From NCBI GenBank assembly GCA_965200175.1, contig OZ241345.1, forward strand, positions 1,116,001 through 1,180,000: 64,000 nucleotides of DNA, written 5' to 3'. Under the pieces are notes generated by a model, which had not been told where the DNA came from, made no database searches, and saw nothing but the letters and a program-made list of their open reading frames with translations. Positions within the stretch are counted from its first letter, which is position 1; every line of letters begins with the position of its first letter. Both the position numbers and the translations under genes were made by a program. Source of the stretch: Azophilus sp026709365 (GTDB taxonomy: Bacteria > Pseudomonadota > Gammaproteobacteria > Pseudomonadales > Azotimanducaceae). This document shows positions 16,059-23,832 of the stretch, piece after piece.

Positions 16059-19000
16059 TCAGCCCTGCGTGGCCGGCTCGCCGACTTCCCGCATGCCTTG
16101 GGCGACCGGATCCCAACCGAACAGATCCTCCACGATGCGGTACAGGGCCGGCACGTAGAACAGGGTGATGAAGGTGGCGAACAGCACGCCGTAGGCCAGC
16201 GAGATGGCCATGGGGACGAAGGGGGCGGTGGCGGGGGTCATGTTGCTCATCAGCGGCACCAGGCCGACGAAGGTGGTCACCGACGTCAGAATGATGGCGC
16301 GGAAGCGGGCGCCGCAACTGGTGATCAGCGCCTCCTCCACCGGCAGGCCCTCGCGGCGGCGGCGGTTGACGAAATCGACCAGCACGAGACTGGCGTTGAC
16401 CACCACGCCGGACAGCGCCGCCATGCCCAGCAGCGAGAAGAACAGCAGGTCCATGCCCATGACCCAATGACCGAAGATGGCGCCGACGGCGCCGAAGGGG
16501 ATCACGCTCATGATGACCAGCGGCTGAATGTAGCTTCTCAAGGGCACCGCCAGCAGGGTGTAGATGAGCACCAGCGACAGCAGCGCGCCTTGGGCCAAGC
16601 CGCCCATGGCGTCGTTGCGCTCCTCCTGCTCGCCCGCCAAGCCGAAGCGGACGTCGGGAAACTTGGCCTCAAGCGCCGGCAGGACCTCTCGATCGATGCT
16701 GCCCATCACGTCCTCCGGGGCAATGGCGCTGCGGTCCACTTCCGCGGTCACGTTGACCACCCGCTGGCGGTTGGTGCGTTGAATGGAGGAGTAGCCCCGC
16801 CCCAGATCGAATTGGGCGACGCTGTGGAAGGGCACCTCCTGGCCGTCGGCGGTGCGGATGTACATGTCCTCCAGATTGCCGATCGACCTCCGCTCCGCCT
16901 CCGGGAAGCGCACCATCACCCGCACCTCGTTCTCGCCGCGCTGCACCCGCTGCGCCTCCGCGCCGTAGAAGGCGCTGCGCACCTGGCGGGCGAGGTCGCC
17001 CAAGGTCAGGCCCAGGTTGCGGGCTTCGGGCAGCAGGCTGAGCTTGATTTCCTGCTTGCCGGCGCGAAAGGAGTCGCTGATGTCGTAAACCCCCTCGTAG
17101 CGGGCGAGCTCGAGGCGCAGTTCCGCGGCGACCGTGCGCAGCTCATCCACGTCGGTGCCGCTGATCTGGTAGTTGATGGGCTCCCCGGCCGACCACTGAT
17201 CGGCGTTGAAGCTGAGCTTCACCGCATCGGGGATGGGGCCGGTCAGCTCCCGCCAGCGTTTGGCGATGTCCTTGGCGCTCAGGTTGTCCCGCTGCCGCGG
17301 CGGCGGCAGTTCGATCACCACTTCCGCGAAGTGGCTGCGGCCGGGGCGCGGCCGCGCCCCGGGGCCATCCCGATGCACGGCGGTGCCGATGCTGGTCAAT
17401 TGGTTGAGGATGATGTCCCGGTCCCGTCCAAGCTGCCGGGTCAGCTCCTCGTTCAGCTTGGCGGCGCCGATTTCGATTCGGCGCGCCGCCGCGACCGTCT
17501 GCTCCACCGAAACGCCTTGGGGCAGTTCCAACTGGCCGTAGATGCGGTTGCCCTCGATGGAGGGAAAGAAGCCGAACGTGACCCGGCCGCTCAAGATCAG
17601 CGCCAAGGCCAGCATGAGCACCCCCAGGCCGACGGCGGCGGTGACGTAGCGCCATTCGATGGCCCGCCGCACCAAGGGCAGGTAGTGGCGAACCGCCAAG
17701 GCCTCCAAGGCGTCGGCCAGGCGGCCTTGAATGCGGTTCCAAAAGTGCCCCAGCCCCTGCTTGGCCCGGCTGCGCTTGCGGTGCGCCAAGTGGGCCGGCA
17801 GGATGAGTTGGGACTCGATGATGCTGAACAGCAGCGCGACCATGACCACCACGCCGATGCTGCCAAAGAACTCGGTCAGCATGCCCTCCACCAGCACCAG
17901 GGGAAGGAAGGCGGCCACGGTGGTCAGCACCCCGAAAATCACCGGCACGGAAACCTCGCAGGTGCCGTCGATGGCGGCTTGAACCGGCGTCTTGCCGATT
18001 TGCTCCTGGCTGTGGATGCGCTCGCCCACCACGATGGCGTCATCGACCACGATGCCGAGCACCAGTATGAAGGCGATGACCGTCAGCGTGTTGATGTTGA
18101 TGCCGATGTAGGGCAGGGTGGCGATGCAGCCCAGCAGGGCGATGGGGATGCCGGCGGCCACCCACAGGGCCAGGCGCAGGCGCAGGAACAGCGCCAGAAT
18201 GACCAGCACCAAGGCCAGGCCGCCGCCGGCGGTGGTGTTCAGGACGCTGAAGCGCTCCACCAGCTCCTTGGAGGTGTCGGTCCAGACGGCGACGCTTAGG
18301 CCCTCGGGCAGGCGGCTGCGGACCTCCCCGACGTAGGCATTGACGTCGTCGGCGATCTGCATGATGTCCTCATCGCCGATCTGCGCCACTTCGATCACCA
18401 CCGCAGGCTCGCCGTTGAAGCGGGCATAGAGGTCGCCCTCCTCAAAGCCGTCGCGAATGTCGGCCACCTCCGCCAGCGTCACCTTGGTGCCGTCGGGGCG
18501 GGTCAGCACGACCACGTCTTCGAATTCGTCGCCCCAGTAGGCCTGGCCCTTGGAGCGGATGAGAATCTCGCCGCCTTCGGACTTGATGGTGCCGCCGGGC
18601 ATGTCGAGCGACGTGTTGCGCACCGCCTGGGTGACGCGCTCCAAGGTCAGTTCGTGGCGCCGCAGGGCGCGTTCGGAAACCTCGATGGAGATCTCGTAGG
18701 GCCGCACGTACTTGATGCCCACCTGGGAGATGCCGTCGATGGCGGCGATCTCATTGCGCAGCCGCTGGCCCCAATCCTTGAGGATGCGCTCGTCGGCGTC
18801 CCCGGAGAGGGCCACTTGGGCGACGTTGCGGATGATGGAGAACTTGGAGACGATGGGCGTCTCGGTTTCCGCGGGGAAGCTGCTGATGCCATCGACATGG
18901 CTCTTGATTTCGTTGAGCGCCACCACGTCGTTGGCGTTCAGGGCCAGTTCCGCCATCACTTGGCACAGGCCCTCGCTGGCGACGGAGTGAATCTCCTCGA

Positions 19001-19232
19001 TGCCCTCGATGCCGTCGATGGCCTCCTCGATGCGGATGCAGACGCCCCGCTCAACCTCCTCCGGAGCGGCGCCCAGGTACGGCACGGTGATCGACACCAC
19101 CGGCACCTCCATGTTCGGAAACTCCTCCTGATTGACGGTGAACAGGGCCAGCAGCCCGCCGACGCACAGCAGGAACATCAGCAGGTTGGCGGCGACCGGA
19201 TTGCGGACGAACCAAGCGATGGCGGCGCGCAT
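16059..19232 (-). CDS. RND efflux pump inner-membrane permease
   Basis: A 1057-residue AcrB/HAE-family proton antiporter subunit of a tripartite efflux pump. The N-terminal helix, the two large periplasmic loops (about residues 35-330 and 560-870) and twelve membrane segments follow the RND plan. The proton-relay region carries the paired aspartates in LGIVVDDAIVVGERI (about residue 410). The FxxP..VxVxxP start reads EEFPNMEVPVVSITVPYLGAAPEEVE. The partner adaptor is immediately upstream and the regulator before it, all on one strand, giving an operon of regulator, adaptor and permease. No outer-membrane factor gene is nearby. Confidence 0.95.
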   Translation of the reverse strand: MRAAIAWFVRNPVAANLLMFLLCVGGLLALFTVNQEEFPNMEVPVVSITVPYLGAAPEEVERGVCIRIEEAIDGIEGIEEIHSVASEGLCQVMAELALNANDVVALNEIKSHVDGISSFPAETETPIVSKFSIIRNVAQVALSGDADERILKDWGQRLRNEIAAIDGISQVGIKYVRPYEISIEVSERALRRHELTLERVTQAVRNTSLDMPGGTIKSEGGEILIRSKGQAYWGDEFEDVVVLTRPDGTKVTLAEVADIRDGFEEGDLYARFNGEPAVVIEVAQIGDEDIMQIADDVNAYVGEVRSRLPEGLSVAVWTDTSKELVERFSVLNTTAGGGLALVLVILALFLRLRLALWVAAGIPIALLGCIATLPYIGININTLTVIAFILVLGIVVDDAIVVGERIHSQEQIGKTPVQAAIDGTCEVSVPVIFGVLTTVAAFLPLVLVEGMLTEFFGSIGVVVMVALLFSIIESQLILPAHLAHRKRSRAKQGLGHFWNRIQGRLADALEALAVRHYLPLVRRAIEWRYVTAAVGLGVLMLALALILSGRVTFGFFPSIEGNRIYGQLELPQGVSVEQTVAAARRIEIGAAKLNEELTRQLGRDRDIILNQLTSIGTAVHRDGPGARPRPGRSHFAEVVIELPPPRQRDNLSAKDIAKRWRELTGPIPDAVKLSFNADQWSAGEPINYQISGTDVDELRTVAAELRLELARYEGVYDISDSFRAGKQEIKLSLLPEARNLGLTLGDLARQVRSAFYGAEAQRVQRGENEVRVMVRFPEAERRSIGNLEDMYIRTADGQEVPFHSVAQFDLGRGYSSIQRTNRQRVVNVTAEVDRSAIAPEDVMGSIDREVLPALEAKFPDVRFGLAGEQEERNDAMGGLAQGALLSLVLIYTLLAVPLRSYIQPLVIMSVIPFGAVGAIFGHWVMGMDLLFFSLLGMAALSGVVVNASLVLVDFVNRRRREGLPVEEALITSCGARFRAIILTSVTTFVGLVPLMSNMTPATAPFVPMAISLAYGVLFATFITLFYVPALYRIVEDLFGWDPVAQGMREVGEPATQG

Positions 19233-19344
19233 GGGCTCCGTTTCCCCTTAACCGCGGCGGAAGGCCGGCGAGTGGGTCAGGCGGGGTGCCCGGCGGCGGC
19301 CAACTTCCCCATTTGTCTGCGGCATCCCCATGTCTGCGGGCCGG

Positions 19345-20493
19345 TCAGGCGGCGGCTTGGTCGGGGATGGGGCGTACCCGCATGCCCTCGATCGGCGTCT
19401 GCATGGGCGAAACGCAAACCCGCTCGCCCTGCTCCAGCCCGCCGACGATCAGCACGTCGTCCCGGTACAGGCGCAACGGCTCAACGTCGCGGAACTGCAG
19501 GCGATCCTCCCCATCCACCACCAGCACACGGTTGCCGTTGCGCAGGGCGGCGCGCGGCAGCACGACGATGCCATCGACCGTCAGCCCCTCGATTTCGGCG
19601 TCCACGAACAGGCCCACGGCCGGCGGTTCGGCGTGGTCGCCGCTGTTGACGCGGGCCACCACGTTGACCATGCGGCTGGCGGTGTCGATCTGCGCCTCGG
19701 TGCGCACGATGCGGCCGGACCATTGCAGCGTCCGCCCGGCGAACTCGGCCGAGAGCGTGACCTGTGGCTGCGCATCCTCCGGCAAGGCGCCGCGCTGGCC
19801 CAAGGGCACGTTGAGGAAGGCCAGTTGCCGGTCGGCGATGGGCAGGCGCACCTCCACTTGGTCGCTGGCGTATAGCGTGGCCACCGACAGGTTGCGTCCC
19901 ACCAGTTGGCCGATGTCCACCGCCTCGCTCTTCACCAGCCCGGTGAAGGGCGCCCGGACTTGGGTGCGCTCGAGATCCCGCCGGGCCTGGTCGAAACTGG
20001 CGCGGGCATCCTCCAGGGCCGCTTCCTTGACCCGCGATTCCTTCAGCGTCTTCTCCATTTGCGAGCGGCTGGCTAGCTGGCGCTGCTCCAAGCTGCGCAT
20101 GCGCTGGTGCTCGTAGCGGGCGTGGTCGTGCTCCGCCTCGGCTCGGGCGAGCGCCGCCCGCGCCCGCTGCAGGGCCGTTCGGTAATCCTCATCGTCGAGC
20201 CTCAGCAGCACGGCGTCCTTCTCGAAGTAGCCGCCGTTGACCAGCGCCGGGGATATCCACACCACCCTGCCGGCCACTTCGGGAAACAGCGCGGTGACTT
20301 GGTTGGGCGCGACGGTGCCTTGGGAGTGGACGCTCAGTTGGATGGACTCCGGCAGCACGTCGCGCACCCGCACGGTGGGCGCCACCGGCTCGGGAATGTC
20401 GGGGTCGATCTCCGGGCTGGTGGCCATGAGCGCCACCGCGCCGAAGGTCGCGGCGAGGATGATGAGGCCGGGGAGCAGTATTTTGCGTTTCAT
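19345..20493 (-). CDS. RND efflux periplasmic adaptor (membrane fusion protein)
   Basis: A 382-residue adaptor. The uncleaved or lipid-free N-terminal helix (residues 5-25) is followed by the barrel-sandwich half (VAPNQVTALFPEVAGRVVWIS), an alpha-helical hairpin rich in Arg/Ala/Glu (about residues 100-165), the second half (RTQVRAPFTGLVKSEAVDIGQLV), a beta-barrel domain and the membrane-proximal domain. It connects the RND permease with an outer-membrane channel. Its start overlaps the stop of the regulator by four bases (ATGA), indicating translational coupling. The permease starts 112 bp after its stop. Confidence 0.93.
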   Translation of the reverse strand: MKRKILLPGLIILAATFGAVALMATSPEIDPDIPEPVAPTVRVRDVLPESIQLSVHSQGTVAPNQVTALFPEVAGRVVWISPALVNGGYFEKDAVLLRLDDEDYRTALQRARAALARAEAEHDHARYEHQRMRSLEQRQLASRSQMEKTLKESRVKEAALEDARASFDQARRDLERTQVRAPFTGLVKSEAVDIGQLVGRNLSVATLYASDQVEVRLPIADRQLAFLNVPLGQRGALPEDAQPQVTLSAEFAGRTLQWSGRIVRTEAQIDTASRMVNVVARVNSGDHAEPPAVGLFVDAEIEGLTVDGIVVLPRAALRNGNRVLVVDGEDRLQFRDVEPLRLYRDDVLIVGGLEQGERVCVSPMQTPIEGMRVRPIPDQAAA

Positions 20494-21218
20494 GAGGCGA
20501 CTGTCTCCGGTAGGGGTTCGGAATGCCGGGCGGCGGCCTCGATGGCCGGTGCCAAGGTGCGGGCGTGCAGTGCGGAGAAGTCGTCGAACAGGTCCCGCAC
20601 GGCGCGCCGGTCCCGGTTGGCCAACGCGCCTTCAAGCCGCCGGGCGATGCGGTTGAACGCCGCCACGTCGAGCTGCACGTAGGGCTTGACCGCTTCAAGG
20701 GTTGGGGCGAACTGCTTGAACAGGCCGTGGGCGATGAGCTGGCAGACCAAGTTGCCGCTGGTGATCATGATCGCGCGCATCATCTCGATGCGGGCGGCGG
20801 CGTGGGCCTCGCCGTCCAGTTCGTCGTCGAAGAGCCTTGATAGCCGGGCTTGAACGGCCTCGATGTCGGCATCCCTCCCCCGCTCCACGAGGGCCTCCGC
20901 CGCCATGCTGAGCAGCCGCCCCACCACTTGGAATATCTGCCCCAGCAGCTGGGCGTCCGGGACGCGGGTGGCCGCGAGCAAGTGGCCGATGATGTCCAGG
21001 CTGGCTTGGTTGATGGGCGCAACGCGGGCGCCGCCCGGCTGGATGTCCGCCACGCCGAGCTGCGACAGGCGGCTCATCGCCTCCCGCACGGCGCCTCGGC
21101 TGACGCTGAAGCGCACCGCCAGTTCCCGCTCCGACGGCAGCCGGTCGCCGGCCCGATAGCGGCCGGAGAGGATTTCGTCGGTGAGGATGCCAGCCAACTG
21201 GCTGTGCTTGGCGCTCAT
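20490..21218 (-). CDS. FadR/GntR-family transcriptional regulator (FCD domain)
   Basis: A 242-residue regulator. The N-terminal winged helix reads GDRLPSERELAVRFSVSRGAVREAMSRLSQLG, a near-perfect GntR/FadR recognition helix. The C-terminal ~150 residues form an all-helical FCD effector domain. As the first gene of the efflux operon, with a palindromic operator (21253-21279) 35 bp before its start, it very likely represses its own transcription and that of the pump until an organic-acid or acyl ligand binds. The ligand is unknown. Confidence 0.9.
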   Translation of the reverse strand: MSAKHSQLAGILTDEILSGRYRAGDRLPSERELAVRFSVSRGAVREAMSRLSQLGVADIQPGGARVAPINQASLDIIGHLLAATRVPDAQLLGQIFQVVGRLLSMAAEALVERGRDADIEAVQARLSRLFDDELDGEAHAAARIEMMRAIMITSGNLVCQLIAHGLFKQFAPTLEAVKPYVQLDVAAFNRIARRLEGALANRDRRAVRDLFDDFSALHARTLAPAIEAAARHSEPLPETVAS

Positions 21219-21252
21219 GCCGTGTTTGCGTTCCTTGCGGAAGGACTTTGGT

Positions 21253-21279
21253 TTGGTAAGACCATTTTGGTCTTACCAA
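21253..21279. promoter_or_regulatory. Palindromic FadR/GntR-type operator before the efflux operon
   Basis: A perfect inverted repeat TTGGTAAGACC-ATTTT-GGTCTTACCAA. Each half contains TGGTAAGACCA, close to the FadR-type TGGTnnnACCA pattern. It lies 35-61 bp upstream of the regulator start. A further TTGGTC half-site follows at 21281. Confidence 0.75.
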
Positions 21280-21393
21280 ATTGGTCAGGGCGATTCTACG
21301 CGCTCAAGATCGTTTGTCCAGCAATTGATCAGAAAAAGTTTGCGCAGGGCTGGGCCATCAGGCTTGGTGGGCGAACTGTGGTTCGTCATTAAT

Positions 21394-21436
21394 GGATCAT
21401 ACTCCATATTTCAACGCGAAATATGGAGTATGATCC
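21394..21436. promoter_or_regulatory. Perfect 19-bp-arm palindrome at the start of an AAA/DUF4143 gene
   Basis: GGATCATACTCCATATTTC (21394-21412) and its exact reverse complement (21418-21436) are separated by AACGC. It covers the ATG at 21423 and ends 22 bp before the more likely start at 21459. It could be an operator or a translation-blocking mRNA hairpin. Confidence 0.8.
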
Positions 21437-21458
21437 GCATATCGAGGGAATTTTCAGT

Positions 21459-22619
21459 ATGTTTCACCGGCTTCTTCAAACCACCCGCAACCACTCCTTC
21501 TTTCTTTTTGGTGCGCGCGGCACGGGCAAGACCACCTACATTCGGGATGCCTTCGAACCGGAGGCATCCCTGTACATCGACTTGCTTGATCCGGAGACCG
21601 AGGATGCGTACCGCCGAACCCCACGCCGTTTGGAGAATCAGGTTCGAGCGCTGCCCGATGCGGTTGAGTGGGTGCTGATCGACGAGGTGCAGCGGGCGCC
21701 GCGCCTTCTGGATCTGGTCCATCGGCTGATCGAGAGCACGGGCAAGCGCTTTGTGCTGACCGGGTCCAGCGGCAGGAAGCTCAGGCGCGGCGCATCGAAC
21801 CTTCTGGCGGGGAGGGCGTTCGTTTACAACCTCCACCCGCTCACGGCGCCGGAGCTTGGCGACGCCTTTGACATCGACGACGCGCTGCGCTGGGGAACGC
21901 TGCCGGAGATATGCTCGCTGCGCGGGAACGACGACCGGGAGGCATACCTGCGCGCTTATGCGTTGACCTACTTGAAGGAGGAAATCGTGGCGGAGCAGGT
22001 CGTCAGAAGGCTGGACCCGTTCAGGCACTTTCTCGAAGTGGCCGCCCAGTCGAATGGCATGGTCGTCAACTACGCCAACATCGCCAGGGATGTGGGCGCG
22101 GATCCCAAGGCCGTCAAGGCCTACTTCGGCATCCTGGAGGACACCTTGGTGGGCTTCCTGCTTCCCGCTTATCACCGTTCCATCAGGAAGCAGCAGCGCG
22201 CCAGTCCGAAGTTCTATTTCTTTGACGGCGGCGTCAAGCGGGCATTGGACCGAACGCTGCGGGTTCCGCTCAACGCCGGCACCTACGAATACGGCAAGGC
22301 GTTTGAGCACTTCGTCATCACCCAAATCGCGCATCTGTCGAGCTATCGGCATCCCGATTGGCGGCTTTCCCACTTGCGGACCGGATCCGGCGCGGAAATC
22401 GACCTCGTGATCGAGCGTCCTGGCCAATCGGAGGCGCTCATCGAAATCAAGTCGGCGCGGCGCATCGATGAGCGGGACGTACGCGGTCTGGCCCGCTTCA
22501 CTGGGGACTTCGCCAACCCGACGGCGCTCTGCGTCAGCCAAGATCCAACCCGCATGCAGATCGACGGCGTTCTCTGCCTGCATTGGCGCGATGCGCTCGC
22601 GGAACTCGGACTGGCCTGA
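21459..22619 (+). CDS. AAA_14 / DUF4143 ATPase
   Basis: P-loop ATPase with a C-terminal PD-(D/E)XK-like DUF4143 domain. Walker A is GARGTGKTT and Walker B is WVLIDEVQRAP. A sensor-type LTGSSGRKLRRG and a middle winged-helix segment follow. The nuclease-like motif is GAEIDLVIERPG...ALIEIKSA. The family usually starts close to the P-loop (MFHRLL...FLFGARGTGKTT), and AGGGA lies 8-9 nt before the ATG at 21459, so this start is preferred over the ATG at 21423 inside the palindrome. Biological role is unknown; such genes are common in accessory regions. A distant relative with the same promoter architecture lies at 49317. Confidence 0.85.
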   Translation: MFHRLLQTTRNHSFFLFGARGTGKTTYIRDAFEPEASLYIDLLDPETEDAYRRTPRRLENQVRALPDAVEWVLIDEVQRAPRLLDLVHRLIESTGKRFVLTGSSGRKLRRGASNLLAGRAFVYNLHPLTAPELGDAFDIDDALRWGTLPEICSLRGNDDREAYLRAYALTYLKEEIVAEQVVRRLDPFRHFLEVAAQSNGMVVNYANIARDVGADPKAVKAYFGILEDTLVGFLLPAYHRSIRKQQRASPKFYFFDGGVKRALDRTLRVPLNAGTYEYGKAFEHFVITQIAHLSSYRHPDWRLSHLRTGSGAEIDLVIERPGQSEALIEIKSARRIDERDVRGLARFTGDFANPTALCVSQDPTRMQIDGVLCLHWRDALAELGLA

Positions 22620-22699
22620 AGCCGTTCAGGCCGTGCTTAAGCGCCCCTCGCGATCGGCCGCAAGCCGCGCCTTTGTCTTGTTCGGCACCGCTGCCGCAA

Positions 22700-23755
22700 T
22701 CAGCCGATTCGGTTCAGGGCCTGCTCCGACAGCATCAGCGAACGGTCGATGCGCTCGCGCAGTTCATCCAGATCAATGCCTTCCGTGCTCTTCTTGCCCG
22801 CGCAGTAGCGGGCGTACACGCCATGCACGATGCAGGCGCTCTTCCAGCGGTTGAACGCCACGTAGTAGTCGAGCCGGGACAGGTCGCGGCCGGTGCGCTC
22901 GGCGTAGCGCTCGGCGAGTTCGGTGCGGGTCGGGAAGCCGGGCGGGGCGGTGGCCGCCTCCGGCAGGACCGGCTCGTCGTCGGTGGGGTCCGGCCAGGGG
23001 TTCAGTGCGTAGGCGAGATCGGCCAGGGGATCGCCGAGCGTGGAGATCTCCCAATCCACCACGGCGGCGATGGCGCAGTCGGGGCCGATCAGGCAGTTGT
23101 GCAGCCCGTAGTCGCCATGCACCACTCGGGCCGGGCCTTGGTCGGGGAGGTTGGCGAGCAGGAAGTCCCGGATGGCGTGCGCCCGCCGGTCGTCGTAGTC
23201 GGCGGCTTCGATGGACGAGGTCCAGGAGCGGTACCAGGTCCTGAGCTGCCGGCCGACGTAGTCCTCCTTCTTACCGAGCTCGCCCAAGCCCACGGCGTCG
23301 GGTTCCACCGCATGCAGGTCGCCGAGCACGTCGATGAACGAGTGCGCGGCCTTGCGGCGCTTATCCTTGGGCACCAGCGCCTCGGTGTCCTCGGCGTTGT
23401 AGAGCGGGCGCCCGTCGATTAAGCCCATCACGTAGAACCAAGCGCCAGTGACGCTGGGGCTTTCGCAAAAGCCCAGCGCCTTGGGCACCGGCACGGGGGT
23501 CTGCCCCAGCGCGGAGATCAACGACCACTCGCGGCTCATGTCGTGGGCCTTGGGCAGCAGTTGCCCTTGGGGCGGCCGGCGGATGACCGCCTGCCGGCCT
23601 TCGGCGTCGTCCAGCCGATAGGTGAGGTTCGAGTGGCCACCCTCTAGGCGCGTCCACTGGAAGGGTGGGGTCAACTCCGCGACCTGGTCCTTGATCCAAG
23701 CCTCCACCGCCGCCACGCGGTAGCCTTCCGGCCCTGCGCTCTCGTCATGCTTCAT
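22700..23755 (-). CDS. Phosphotransferase family protein (APH / ACAD10-like kinase)
   Basis: A 351-residue aminoglycoside-phosphotransferase-fold kinase. The ATP-site lead-in is WTRLEGGHSNLTYRL, the catalytic loop is VVHGDYGLHNCLI, and the metal-binding DxD-like motif is AAVVDWEISTLGDPLADLAYAL. This subfamily, related to the ACAD10 N-terminal kinase, is usually found with acyl-CoA dehydrogenases and probably phosphorylates hydroxyacyl substrates rather than antibiotics. Several acyl-CoA dehydrogenases occur elsewhere in the window, which fits. The ATG at 23753-23755 is chosen because upstream residues are not family-like. Confidence 0.88.
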   Translation of the reverse strand: MKHDESAGPEGYRVAAVEAWIKDQVAELTPPFQWTRLEGGHSNLTYRLDDAEGRQAVIRRPPQGQLLPKAHDMSREWSLISALGQTPVPVPKALGFCESPSVTGAWFYVMGLIDGRPLYNAEDTEALVPKDKRRKAAHSFIDVLGDLHAVEPDAVGLGELGKKEDYVGRQLRTWYRSWTSSIEAADYDDRRAHAIRDFLLANLPDQGPARVVHGDYGLHNCLIGPDCAIAAVVDWEISTLGDPLADLAYALNPWPDPTDDEPVLPEAATAPPGFPTRTELAERYAERTGRDLSRLDYYVAFNRWKSACIVHGVYARYCAGKKSTEGIDLDELRERIDRSLMLSEQALNRIG

Positions 23756-23832
23756 GTTGCGTCCGCCGCCCTCGGGATGCGCTGATCGGTGTGCTGATAT
23801 TGCACCAAGTGCCCGTCGGCGGACAATTGCGG

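Noticed and set aside
15891..18299. An 802-codon open frame on the plus strand opposite the RND permease
   Set aside because: Its translation is His/Gln/Asp/Gly-rich with no domain, and it is fully antisense to a clear AcrB-type gene. It is a product of high third-position GC.
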